Shown here piece after piece: positions 1 to 8,761 of a stretch of DNA of 25,380 bases. The notes beneath the pieces are model-generated. The model was not told where the DNA came from. It made no database searches and saw nothing but the letters and a program-made list of their open reading frames with translations. This DNA is from TMED26 sp002694075 (GTDB lineage Bacteria > Pseudomonadota > Alphaproteobacteria > Thalassobaculales > Thalassobaculaceae). Where the stretch lies: NCBI GenBank assembly GCA_036160575.1, contig JAYYDT010000013.1, positions 1-25,380 of the forward strand. The letters run 5' to 3'. The first letter of the stretch is position 1, and every line of letters begins with the position of its first letter. The position numbers and the translations under genes were made by a program.

Positions 1-1659
1 ATTGGCGCTGATCGCACAGACACCGGCGACCGCGTCGCTTCGAACCGGCAGCCATTCCAAGTCATGGCCGCGCGCCGCCAAACTGACGCCGGCGGCCGCG
101 TCGATGCCTGCTTCCAGGGCCAAGCGGCCGGGTTTGGCGTCATGGGGTTCGAAGGAATTGGGTTGGCTGTAGGTCGAGAAGCGCGGCGCCTCGATGGCCT
201 CTTGGATATTCATGCCGAAAACCAGGTGATTGAGCAGCACCTGCAACATGCCCTGGGGTTGGGTGTCGCCGCCAGGCGCGCCAAAGGGCATGGCGAGCTT
301 TCCGGGCACCCGCACCATCGCCGGATTGGGGGTCAGCCGCGGGCGCTTGCCCGGCGCCATGCAGGCGGCGTGGTCGGGGCGTGCGAAGGATTGCGCCCCG
401 CGCGCCGAGGGGCAGAAACCGAGCCCCGGAATGACCGGGCTTTCAAACGATACATCACTCGGCGTGATCGAACAGACGTTACCGGCGGTGTCGATGGTCG
501 CGACATAGGAGGTGTCGGGCGCCACTTCAACCGCCGACGGCTCGGGCCGGGGGCTGAACGGCACGCCGCCAAAACCAGCGATTTCACCCGCCGGGGGCAG
601 CCCCGGAAAGGCGCGCGCCGGGTCGATCAACGCGCGCCGCGCGGCACCGTAGTCGGCGGCCAGTAAACGCTCAATCGGGACGTCGATGACATCCGGGTCG
701 CCGTAATAGCGTTCGCGGTCGGCAAAGGCGAGTTTGATGGTTTCGGCCAGGGTGTGGACGTAATCGGCCGAGTTGTGGCCGAGCGCCGGCAAATCGATGC
801 CGTCCAGAATGCGCAGCATCTGCAACAGGCTCGGCCCCTGGCACCATGGCCGGCAGCTATAGACCGTGGCGCCATGAAAATCGATGGCCAGCGGGCTTTC
901 CACCGGTGTGCGGTAGGCCGCCAAATCCTCGCGGCTGAGCCAGCCGTCATGGTCGGCGTGATAGGCGACGATGGTTTGGGCGATATCGCCTTCGTAAAAG
1001 GCGCGGCGGGCGACTTCCAAGGCGGTGACGCGGTCGCCGCCGCCAGCCGCCGCGCGCTTTTCCTCGTCGGCCATGTAGGTCAGCGCGCCGGCCAAATCGC
1101 TTTGCACCAGCAAGTCGCCCTCGGCCGGAGGTTGGCCATCGGATTTCAGCCAAATTTTGGCGTTCTCGGGGAAGCTGGCGTATTGGTCACGGTAGCGGGC
1201 GATGAAGCGGGCCATCATGGGGTGGACCGTAAACCCGTCGCGGGCGTAACGGATCGCCGGCGCCGCCACCTCGGCGAAGGACAATGTGCCGAACTGTTTC
1301 AGCACGCGGATCCACGCGTCGGGCGCGGCCGGCACCACCGTGCGCCGGAGACCCAAAGGAATCGTGCCGCCGCAGGTTTCGAAGAAATAAGCTGGGTCGG
1401 TGGCTTTCGGCCATGGGCCAAGGCCGGCGATTGACACCACCGCATCCCGTTCGGCGAGGTAGATCAGCATGGGCGCGACGCCGGAAAACTGCACCTGGTC
1501 GCTATGCAAAACACCAAGGGCGATACCCGCCGCAACACCGGCGTCAATGGCGTTGCCGCCGGCGGCCAACATCTGCGCGCCGGCCTCGGTGGCCAGGTAA
1601 TGGCCGGCGACCACCATATGGCGGCGGCCGGTGACCATCGGTTGTTGGGTCATCGACAT
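1..1659 (-). CDS. Gamma-glutamyltransferase family protein (3' end cut by window edge)
   Basis: Reading the minus strand gives 553 codons with no stop, running off the left edge. The protein belongs to the gamma-glutamyltransferase/cephalosporin acylase (Ntn-hydrolase) family, whose members self-cleave and then transfer or hydrolyse gamma-glutamyl groups. The N-terminal family motif AAGGNAIDAGVAAG is at residues 32-45. The expected catalytic Thr is T383 in PDTSYVATID, followed by APGKRPRLTPNP (445-456) and FGAPGGDTQPQG (469-480). The DTSYVA and GGDTQPQG forms resemble the YwrD-like branch more than classical secreted GGT. No signal peptide is visible, so a cytoplasmic location is likely. Roughly 15-25 C-terminal residues are missing. 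ATG at 1659 was chosen; a second ATG lies two codons downstream, and GTG codons further upstream are possible. It follows motB on the same strand after 93 bases. The true substrate is unknown. Confidence 0.88.
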   Translation of the reverse strand, partial: MSMTQQPMVTGRRHMVVAGHYLATEAGAQMLAAGGNAIDAGVAAGIALGVLHSDQVQFSGVAPMLIYLAERDAVVSIAGLGPWPKATDPAYFFETCGGTIPLGLRRTVVPAAPDAWIRVLKQFGTLSFAEVAAPAIRYARDGFTVHPMMARFIARYRDQYASFPENAKIWLKSDGQPPAEGDLLVQSDLAGALTYMADEEKRAAAGGGDRVTALEVARRAFYEGDIAQTIVAYHADHDGWLSREDLAAYRTPVESPLAIDFHGATVYSCRPWCQGPSLLQMLRILDGIDLPALGHNSADYVHTLAETIKLAFADRERYYGDPDVIDVPIERLLAADYGAARRALIDPARAFPGLPPAGEIAGFGGVPFSPRPEPSAVEVAPDTSYVATIDTAGNVCSITPSDVSFESPVIPGLGFCPSARGAQSFARPDHAACMAPGKRPRLTPNPAMVRVPGKLAMPFGAPGGDTQPQGMLQVLLNHLVFGMNIQEAIEAPRFSTYSQPNSFEPHDAKPGRLALEAGIDAAAGVSLAARGHDLEWLPVRSDAVAGVCAISAN

Positions 1660-1690
1660 GCCAACATCATAAGCCTCGGCCGGCCGCCTT

Positions 1691-1708
1691 GTCACCGTCA
1701 ACGGTGAC
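1691..1708 (-). repeat. Short perfect inverted repeat between motB and the GGT gene
   Basis: GTCACCG and CGGTGAC form a 7-bp perfect stem around a 4-base loop, 32 bases upstream of the chosen GGT start. No T-run follows on the minus strand, so it is not a standard intrinsic terminator. It could be an operator or an mRNA hairpin separating the stator genes from the GGT gene. Only the symmetry is seen; the role is inferred. Confidence 0.4.
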
Positions 1709-1752
1709 GGGCACGGGCCGGGGGGCGGTCGCCGCGTTAAATTAGGATCGAT

Positions 1753-2910
1753 CTAGTTGGTCGCCGACGGGCGCGCCGCCAGTTCGGCGCGGGCGGCGGT
1801 GACAGCCGCCGCGTCGTCACCGGTTTGCCGCAGCAGAACGATGCTGATGCGCCGATTGGTCGGCGAGGCCGGTTGATCGGGCAAAATCGGCTCGCGGTCG
1901 GCGCGCCCAACCACCTCGACAATGCGTTCGGCGGTGATCCCGCCGGCGATCAGCGCGCGGCGACTGGCCAGGGCCCGATCGGCCGAAAGTTCCCAGTTGG
2001 TATAGGCCGAGCCAGGTGCGAATTGGGTCGCGTCGGTGTGCCCTGAAATCTTAATCTTATTTGGCATTTTTCCAATGATTTCAGAGACTTTTGCCAATAA
2101 GATGCGTGTTGACATGAGCATATCGGCGCTGCCATTTGGGAAAAAAGCCACTTTTTCCTGATCGACCAGTTGCACCCGTAATCCCTGGGCGACGGAATCG
2201 ATTTGCAGGCTTTTCGCCGCGTCGGCCAAGCCCGGGTCGTTGGCGCTGGCCTTTTCGATGGCCTTTTCCAATTCTTCCTTGGCGGCGGCGAACGCGCGTT
2301 CTTGGCGTTCGGCGATCATTTTCTCCAGCGCCGCGCCACTGCCTTCGCCGGTCGCGGTGCCATCGCCGCCTCCGGCGGCCGCCGCGCCTTCCTTGCCGTC
2401 GGCGCCGGTTTCACCGCTATCCGGACCGGTGGCCGTGGTGGCCGCCGCGGTTTGCGGCGCGGGGTCGCTCGATGGCGGATTTTCACCAGCGGTTTCGGCC
2501 GGACCGATGCCGTCTTTGGCACCGCTACGCGATTCCAAATCGGTGGAGGCGGCGGCGCCTTCGGCCGGCGCGTCGGTTTCGGCGGCCTCTTTTTTGGCCG
2601 CTTGCATGTCGTTGATGCTGGGCGGCGAGGAATCATTTTTCATGGCGCCGTCCTCGGTCATCACCTGACCGCCAAGGACGCCGCCGGAGCCGCTGCTGGT
2701 GGAGCGTGAGACGGCGGTTGGATCAAAATAATGGGAGATGCCAATCTTTTGCTCTTCGCTGGTCGCGTTCAGCAACCACAGCAGCAGGAAAAACGCCATC
2801 ATCGCGGTGACGAAGTCGGCGTAGGCGACTTTCCAGGCGCCGCCATGGTGCCCGCCATGGCCGCCTTTTTTGACTTTTTTGATGACTACGTCTGCGTGAC
2901 TATCAGCCAA
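1753..2910 (-). CDS. motB: Flagellar stator protein MotB
   Basis: MotB pairs with MotA to form the proton-driven stator that turns the flagellum, anchored to peptidoglycan. The 385-residue protein has the N-terminal segment AWKVAYADFVTAMMAF, with the proton-carrying aspartate at D32, the same number as in E. coli. One membrane helix spans about 33-49. Residues 250-362 form the OmpA-like peptidoglycan-binding domain, including SGHTDAT (289-295) and a late NRR motif (352-354). Between them, about 90-195 is a low-complexity Ala/Gly/Glu/Pro linker, followed by a charged, probably coiled segment (196-222). E. coli MotB is about 308 residues, so the extra length is mainly linker; long linkers also occur in other alphaproteobacterial MotB proteins. 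The start codon is TTG with a good ribosome binding site, 31 bases after motA, so the two are cotranscribed. Confidence 0.96.
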   Translation of the reverse strand: MADSHADVVIKKVKKGGHGGHHGGAWKVAYADFVTAMMAFFLLLWLLNATSEEQKIGISHYFDPTAVSRSTSSGSGGVLGGQVMTEDGAMKNDSSPPSINDMQAAKKEAAETDAPAEGAAASTDLESRSGAKDGIGPAETAGENPPSSDPAPQTAAATTATGPDSGETGADGKEGAAAAGGGDGTATGEGSGAALEKMIAERQERAFAAAKEELEKAIEKASANDPGLADAAKSLQIDSVAQGLRVQLVDQEKVAFFPNGSADMLMSTRILLAKVSEIIGKMPNKIKISGHTDATQFAPGSAYTNWELSADRALASRRALIAGGITAERIVEVVGRADREPILPDQPASPTNRRISIVLLRQTGDDAAAVTAARAELAARPSATN

Positions 2911-2917
2911 CGGTCGG

Positions 2918-2923
2918 TCCTCA
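2918..2923 (-). promoter_or_regulatory. Ribosome binding site fixing the TTG start of motB
   Basis: On the minus strand TGAGGA sits 7 bases before TTG at 2910. No ATG or GTG in this frame lies between it and the conserved VKKGGHGG region, so this site decides the start. The resulting numbering puts the key aspartate at D32. Confidence 0.7.
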
Positions 2924-2941
2924 AACTTGGTGCTGTTTCAT

Positions 2942-3802
2942 TTAGACGTTCGGAACGGCGGCCACGGCCTCTTCCACCTCGAAGAACGAGGGACGATCCT
3001 TGGACATCAGGGTTTTGCGCGCGAACTCAACCGACACCGCCGGGGCATATCCAGAAACATGGGCCAAAAGCGCCACTTTGATGCACTGCATATACTTGGC
3101 GTCGGCCTCGAAGGTCGCTTTCATCGCCGCCGACAACGGCGACACATACCCATAGGATAACAAAATCCCCAAGAAGGTGCCGACCAACGCGCCGCCAATC
3201 AGTTTGCCCAAAACTTCGGGGGGCTCGGTGATCGAGCCCATGGTTTTGATCACGCCCAACACCGCCGCCACAATACCGAGGGCCGGAAAGCCATCGCCCA
3301 TCGTTTGAAAGGCGCCCGCGACCTGCGCGTCCTCGGCGTGATGGGTTTCCAGTTCCTCATCGAGAAGATCGGCCAATTCATGCGGATTATCAGTCCCAAG
3401 CGTCATCATCCGCAAATAATCGCAGAGAAATTCAAGCGCGTGATGATCGGTGGAGAATTTCGGAAACGCCTGAAAAAGCGAACTGTCCTCAGGTCTCTCG
3501 ATATGTGATTCGATCGCCAGCATGCCCTTGGTTTTGGCCAAGCGGAAAATGGCGTAAAGCAAACCCAACAGTTCGAGGTAATCTTCCTTACTGTATTTGG
3601 GGCCTTTCAAGGCGGCCTTGAAGCCATAGCCGGCCTTGCCCAACAAGTATTTCGGGTTGGCGACGATAAAGGCGCCGACACCGGCGCCGCCAATGATGAC
3701 CAACTCAAATGGCTGCCAAAGAGGCCCAAGTTTGCCACCCATCGCCATGTAGCCGCCGATCACGCAGACCGTCACGAAAATCCAACCGAAAATCACAAAC
3801 AT
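2942..3802 (-). CDS. motA: Flagellar motor stator protein MotA
   Basis: MotA is the four-helix inner-membrane subunit of the flagellar stator; its cytoplasmic loop pushes on the rotor protein FliG. The 286-residue protein aligns with E. coli MotA almost without shift: P173 (GDGFPALGIVAAVLG) and P222 (YGYVSPL) fall at the same numbers, E98 is kept and K90 stands where E. coli has Arg. Membrane segments are about 2-21, 32-49, 172-190 and 202-222, with the large cytoplasmic loop from about 55 to 165. The ATG is preceded by GGAG with 6 bases of spacing. A promoter candidate lies about 60 bases upstream, and motB follows after 31 bases. No other flagellar gene is in the window, so the stator pair stands apart from any main flagellar cluster. 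Confidence 0.97.
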   Translation of the reverse strand: MFVIFGWIFVTVCVIGGYMAMGGKLGPLWQPFELVIIGGAGVGAFIVANPKYLLGKAGYGFKAALKGPKYSKEDYLELLGLLYAIFRLAKTKGMLAIESHIERPEDSSLFQAFPKFSTDHHALEFLCDYLRMMTLGTDNPHELADLLDEELETHHAEDAQVAGAFQTMGDGFPALGIVAAVLGVIKTMGSITEPPEVLGKLIGGALVGTFLGILLSYGYVSPLSAAMKATFEADAKYMQCIKVALLAHVSGYAPAVSVEFARKTLMSKDRPSFFEVEEAVAAVPNV

Positions 3803-3861
3803 CTTTAGCTCCGGTATTTCGGGCGCAAACCCGCACTACACAATTGAACTGGCATAAATAT

Positions 3862-3890
3862 ATTATCGCCGGGATCACTTCATTTTGCAA
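3862..3890 (-). promoter_or_regulatory. Candidate sigma70-type promoter of motAB
   Basis: On the minus strand TTGCAA (3890-3885) and GATAAT (3867-3862) are separated by 17 bases, matching 4 of 6 and 5 of 6 consensus positions. The motA ATG would lie about 50 bases after the start of transcription. The surrounding DNA is the most AT-rich stretch nearby. The -35 box sits inside a larger inverted repeat. Confidence 0.55.
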
Positions 3891-3913
3891 AGATATTGCG
3901 ATATCTGTGATCC
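3872..3913. repeat. Nested inverted repeat in the motA / flavin reductase intergenic region
   Basis: The outer arms GGATCAC (3872-3878) and GTGATCC (3907-3913) are perfect inverted copies. Inside them is a second perfect repeat, GATAT-TGCG-ATATC (3892-3905). The inner repeat lies just upstream of the proposed motA -35 box, and the left outer arm lies between the -35 and -10 boxes. This layout suits binding of a dimeric regulator, but no regulator family can be named from it. Confidence 0.45.
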
Positions 3914-3979
3914 TCGTCGGCGGTTCTGGCGCGTCGGAAACGGGTGTTGGCGATCCCCCGGGTGAAGAGGAAGAATGCT

Positions 3980-4492
3980 ATGGTCGACGCGACTTCCAGC
4001 AGCGCGCACGCCAGTTTTTCAAACCGCGATTTCCGCGACGTGATGGGGCGGTTCGCCACCGGCGTGGCGATTGTCACCACCCGCGCCGCGGCGGGGGCGC
4101 CCGTCGGCATGACCGTGAATTCATTTTCCGCGGTTTCCCTATCGCCGCCTTTGGTGCTGTTTTGTATCGACCGTGGGGCGACTTGTTATGACGCTTTCGC
4201 CGCCGCCGATTTTTTCGCCGTCAATATTTTGCGCGAGGACCAACAAGCCATTTCCGATGTCTTCGCCAATGGCGACGGCGACCGGTTTGCCGGCTTGGCG
4301 GTGGACCGTTGGGAGACCGGCGCGCCGATCCTAACCGCCGGCTTGGCGGCGATGGATTGCCAGATCCATGATCGTCATGATGGCGGCGACCATGATATTT
4401 TAGTCGGCCGGGTTTTGCGCCTGTCGACGGGGGCCGCCGCCGCGCCGCTGGTCTATTTCGGCGGTCGCTATCAGGCGCTGGCCGCTGATTGA
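3980..4492 (+). CDS. Flavin reductase-like domain protein
   Basis: This 170-residue protein is a member of the flavin reductase-like, FMN-binding split-barrel family (RutF/HpaC/DIM6-NTAB type). Such enzymes use NAD(P)H to reduce flavin, usually for a partner monooxygenase. The family pattern is clear: MGRFATGVAIVTT, then GMTVNSFSAVSLSPPLVLFC, then FAVNILREDQQ, ending in LVYFGGRYQAL. ATG at 3980 was chosen because GAGGAAG lies 6-7 bases upstream; a longer reading from GTG at 3944 lacks a good site and adds residues outside the domain. It is followed 18 bases later by an alpha/beta hydrolase, so they probably share a transcript. No monooxygenase partner is in the window, so the electron acceptor is unknown. 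Confidence 0.88.
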   Translation: MVDATSSSAHASFSNRDFRDVMGRFATGVAIVTTRAAAGAPVGMTVNSFSAVSLSPPLVLFCIDRGATCYDAFAAADFFAVNILREDQQAISDVFANGDGDRFAGLAVDRWETGAPILTAGLAAMDCQIHDRHDGGDHDILVGRVLRLSTGAAAAPLVYFGGRYQALAAD

Positions 4493-4510
4493 CCGCACGG
4501 GACGCCGTCT

Positions 4511-5398
4511 ATGCGACCGACCATCGGCAGTTTTCCGTTTCCCGACGAAACCGGCACCACCTGGCTGGCGTTCACCGATTACGGCCCGCGTGGCGATACC
4601 CGCACCTTGATTTGCGTGCCTGGCCTGACCGGCCATAGCCGCCAATTCGACGCCTTGGCGACGGCGTTGGCACGCGATTACCATGTCATCGCCTTTGATT
4701 TGGCGGGCCGTGGGCGGAGTGGCTGGTTGGCGGATAAAACCGGCTATGACCTGTCCACCTATGCGCGCCATGTCAAAGGTTTGCTGGATTATCGCGGGCT
4801 CGAGACGGTCGATTGGCTGGGCATTGGGATGGGCGGTTGGTTGGGGTTGGTGCTGGCCGCCGAGGAGGACAGCCCGATCGCGCATCTGATCCTGAACGAC
4901 AGCGCGCCGCGGATGGCGCCGGCGGGGGCGAGGCGAATCGCCGACTATGTCGGCGCCGCGCCACGTTTTCGGACCATGAACGAGGCCGGCGATTATTTGC
5001 GCTCGGTCTGGGCGCCCTTTGGCGATTTGGACGACGCCGAATGGTCGGCGCTCACCGTGCACGGCCTGATCCGAGAGGATATCGGCGGCTATTCGCTTCA
5101 TTACGACCCGGCCATCGGCGATCAATTTCGCGCCATTGACCAAGACGCCGACCTATGGGGTCTTTACGACCGCGTTCGTCAACCGACCCTGTTGCTGCGC
5201 GGCGCCGACAGCGACGTTCTGACCGCCGCCACCGCCGCTGCCATGGCTGCGCGCGGCCCGCGTGCCGAGGTGATCGAGTTCGCCGGCTGCGGTCATGCGC
5301 CGGCGTTGATGGACGCGAACCAAATCGCCGCCATCCACGCCTGGATGAAGCGTTTTGATCCGGACCCGGACGCGCCGGCGGCGGACGCCGCCCCATGA
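4511..5398 (+). CDS. Alpha/beta hydrolase-fold protein lacking the nucleophile serine
   Basis: The 295-residue protein has a full alpha/beta hydrolase fold: an oxyanion-loop region CVPGLTGHSRQF (35-46), AFDLAGRGRSG (61-71), an acid region LLRGADSDVL (228-237) and a histidine region AGCGHAPALMD (258-268, H262). The nucleophile elbow, normally G-x-S-x-G, reads GIGMGG (104-109). The serine position, residue 106, is GGG (Gly) at 4826-4828. Related proteins usually carry TSMGG here. The protein therefore probably does not work as a classical serine hydrolase; it may bind ligand without turnover, use another mechanism, or be decaying. The frame is intact and codon use looks like its neighbours, which argues against simple decay. 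It sits between a flavin reductase gene and a second hydrolase gene. Confidence 0.85.
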   Translation: MRPTIGSFPFPDETGTTWLAFTDYGPRGDTRTLICVPGLTGHSRQFDALATALARDYHVIAFDLAGRGRSGWLADKTGYDLSTYARHVKGLLDYRGLETVDWLGIGMGGWLGLVLAAEEDSPIAHLILNDSAPRMAPAGARRIADYVGAAPRFRTMNEAGDYLRSVWAPFGDLDDAEWSALTVHGLIREDIGGYSLHYDPAIGDQFRAIDQDADLWGLYDRVRQPTLLLRGADSDVLTAATAAAMAARGPRAEVIEFAGCGHAPALMDANQIAAIHAWMKRFDPDPDAPAADAAP

Positions 5399-5417
5399 CC
5401 CGGCGCGCGGCCCGGTG

Positions 5418-6408
5418 ATGGGTGTCCGGGGGGGCGAGTTTCCGGAATTTCGGGCCCGTCCGCCCTGGTGGGGCGGCGATTTGCAAACCCTGCGAGACTG
5501 GTTTCTCGGCGCCCGCGCGGCGTCGCCGCCGGCGGCGGGTGAACGCTTGTCCATTCCCGCCGATGATGGCAGCGATGATATTTTAAGCGTCAACCTGCAT
5601 CGCGGCGGTGGCGGCGGCCGGCCGGTGGTTTTGTTATGGCATGGTTTGACCGGCGACGAAGCGAGTGCCTCGATCCGCTACGCCGCCAATTATTTTCATG
5701 CGTGTGGCGCCCATGTGGCGCGTGTCAACCTGCGCGGCGCCGGCCCCAGCCGGAACACATGCCGGGGCTACTACCATGCTGGCTTTGGCCGAGACATCGG
5801 CCCGGTGTTGGCTGGCGTGCGGGCGGTGCTGGGGGATGACGCCGGCCCGGCCCTCGGGGTCGGCGTGTCGCTTGGCGGCAGTATCCTGCTGAACTATCTC
5901 GCGGCCACCGGCGAGGACGCCGGGCTCGTCGCGGCGGCCACGATTTCGGCGCCGATTGACCTCGCCGGCGCCGCCGAACGCCTGATCCAGCCGCGCAATT
6001 GGCTCTATCATCGGCGTCTGTTGGCGGCCATGAAGTCCGGCGCGGTGGCCGGCGCGGCGGCGGTCTCGGAGGCCGAGCGCGCGGCCTTGGACAGCGCCCG
6101 CAACGTTGTGGAATACGATGACCGCTTTATCGCCCGGCGGTTTGGTTTCGCCGGTGCCGCCGGCTATTACGCCGCTTGTTCGGCCAACCGCAAGTTGGAC
6201 CGTATCACTCGCCCTTGCGTCCTAATACACGCCGCCGACGACCCGTGGATTCCGGCGCGGGCCTATCAAGCCATCGCGTGGCCGTCCTTGCCGGCGGTGC
6301 GCCATGTGATGGCGGCCGGTGGCGGCCACGTCGGCTTTCACGGGCGCGGCGCGCGCTGGCCTTGGTCGTTGGCGGTGATTGGACGGTTTTTCGGCGAGGT
6401 GGCGGGCC

Positions 6409-6422
<14 letters not shown>
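5418..6422 (+). CDS. YheT-family alpha/beta hydrolase
   Basis: This protein of 334 residues belongs to the YheT/EMB8-like hydrolases, predicted esterases whose natural substrates are mostly unknown. Family marks are PPWWGGDLQTLRDWF near the N-terminus (15-29), LLWHGLTGDEASASIRY (72-88), VNLRGAGPS (103-111) and GVSLGGSILLNYLA (149-162). S151 is the nucleophile, D274/D275 in HAADDPW the acid and H304 in GGGHVGFHGRG the base, so the triad is complete. ATG at 5418 was chosen because earlier in-frame codons lie inside the preceding gene and add only Arg-rich sequence; GTG at 5415 is an alternative. It starts 19 bases after the previous hydrolase gene. Its last 14 bases overlap the end of hemB on the other strand. 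Confidence 0.87.
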
Positions 6423-7446
<1,024 letters not shown>

Positions 7447-7479
7447 GGTCTCCAGCGCCTCGCGCTTTTTGGCTGTACA

Positions 7480-7509
7480 ATCATACCGCTATATAACCTG
7501 CCGCCCCAA
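7480..7509 (-). promoter_or_regulatory. Candidate hemB promoter
   Basis: On the minus strand TTGGGG (7509-7504), 18 bases, then TATGAT (7485-7480). The -10 matches 5 of 6 consensus bases and the -35 is weak. The hemB ATG would follow about 30 bases after the transcription start. Confidence 0.35.
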
Positions 7510-7546
7510 CTGGTTTTCGCTTCATGTTGTCGCAGCGGCGGCCACG

Positions 7547-7574
7547 TTGACAGGGGGGGCGCCACCGATATGCT
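7547..7574 (+). promoter_or_regulatory. Candidate promoter of the valine-degradation operon
   Basis: A perfect -35 hexamer TTGACA at 7547-7552 is followed by 16 bases and TATGCT at 7569-7574 (4 of 6). The acyl-CoA dehydrogenase ATG at 7616 would lie about 35 bases downstream of the start of transcription. It is the best -35 match found in the window. Confidence 0.55.
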
Positions 7575-7615
7575 GCGTCGAGCGGTCCGCGTCGGGGCTG
7601 TCAGAGGGGGAAAAC

Positions 7616-8761
7616 ATGCAGTTCGCTTTGACCGAGGATCAACGCGCCATTCGCGATATGGCGCGCGACTTCGCGCGCGAGGAAATGGCGCCGCACGCGG
7701 CCGCCTGGGACGCCGAGGAAATTTTCCCCGTCGATATGCTGCGGCGCGCCGCCGGACTTGGCATGGCGACGATTTACGTCGGTGCCGAGCATGGTGGGAG
7801 CGCCCTCGGCCGCAAGGAAGCGGCCCTGATTTTTGAGGAGTTATCGGCCGGCTGTGTGTCGACCGCCGCTTATTTGTCGATCCATAATATGGTCGCTTGG
7901 ATGATTGACCGTTTTGGGGACGACGCTTTGCGGGCGCGCTTTCTGCCGCGATTGTGCAGCATGGAGGCGCTGGCCAGCTATTGCTTGACCGAGCCCGGTT
8001 CGGGCTCCGACGCGGCGGCGCTGGCGACGCGCGCGGTTGACGACGGCGATGGCCATTATGTCCTGAATGGCGGCAAGGCGTTCATTTCCGGCGGCGGTGT
8101 CAGCGATGTTTACGCGGTGATGGCGCGCACCGGCGGCGAGGGGGCTGGCGGTATTTCCTGCATTCTGGTCGAGAAGGACACGCCCGGTCTGTCCTTCGGC
8201 GCCAAGGAACGCAAAATGGGCTGGAACAGTCAGCCGACCGCGCAGGTCATGTTCACCGACTGCCGGGTGCCGAAAAGCAATCGCGTCGGCGAAGAAGGCG
8301 AGGGCTTCAAGATCGCCATGCAGGGCTTGGACGGGGGACGCGTCAACATCGCCGCCTGTTCGCTCGGCGGCGCCCGGGCGGCCATGGAAGCGGCGCAAAC
8401 CTATATGGGCGAACGCCAGCAGTTTGGCCGTAAAATCGAAAATTTTCAGGCCCTGCAATTCAAACTGGCGGATATGGCGACGCAATTGGAGGCGGCCCGT
8501 TTGATGGTCCATCGGGCCGCCGACAGCTTGGACAATGGCGCGCCGGAAACCACCAATCACTGCGCCATGGCCAAACGTCTGGCCACCGATCTCGGTTTTG
8601 AGATCGCCAATGAGGCGCTGCAAATTCACGGCGGTTACGGGTATTTAAAGGATTTTCCCATGGAACGTATCGTGCGCGATTTACGCGTCCATAAAATCCT
8701 CGAAGGGACCAACGAGATCATGCGCGTCATCATCGCGCGCAAACTGCTCGCCGCCCAATGA
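7616..8761 (+). CDS. Acyl-CoA dehydrogenase, isobutyryl-CoA dehydrogenase type
   Basis: This FAD enzyme of 381 residues should oxidise isobutyryl-CoA to methacrylyl-CoA, passing electrons to ETF. It shows the family core: YCLTEPGSGSDAAALATRA in the middle domain, FISGGGVSDVYAVMAR, and the C-terminal segment LQIHGGYGYLKDFPMERIVR. The catalytic glutamate is E363 in ILEGTNEIMR, the position used by short- and medium-chain and isobutyryl-CoA enzymes, rather than the shifted position of isovaleryl-CoA dehydrogenase. The substrate is inferred from resemblance to ACAD8 and from the next two genes, which catalyse later valine steps. ATG at 7616 was chosen because AGAGGGGG stands 5 bases upstream; the frame stays open far upstream, but that part is antisense to hemB and unlike any dehydrogenase. 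Confidence 0.93.
   Translation: MQFALTEDQRAIRDMARDFAREEMAPHAAAWDAEEIFPVDMLRRAAGLGMATIYVGAEHGGSALGRKEAALIFEELSAGCVSTAAYLSIHNMVAWMIDRFGDDALRARFLPRLCSMEALASYCLTEPGSGSDAAALATRAVDDGDGHYVLNGGKAFISGGGVSDVYAVMARTGGEGAGGISCILVEKDTPGLSFGAKERKMGWNSQPTAQVMFTDCRVPKSNRVGEEGEGFKIAMQGLDGGRVNIAACSLGGARAAMEAAQTYMGERQQFGRKIENFQALQFKLADMATQLEAARLMVHRAADSLDNGAPETTNHCAMAKRLATDLGFEIANEALQIHGGYGYLKDFPMERIVRDLRVHKILEGTNEIMRVIIARKLLAAQ

Noticed and set aside
4400..5143. Long open frame on the minus strand (247 codons) opposite the flavin reductase and first hydrolase genes
   Set aside because: It is a GC-rich antisense shadow with no recognisable domain, while the plus-strand proteins match known families throughout.
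7841..8629. Minus-strand open frame of 262 codons inside the acyl-CoA dehydrogenase gene
   Set aside because: Antisense to a clearly conserved enzyme, with Gln/His/Arg-rich composition typical of shadow frames.
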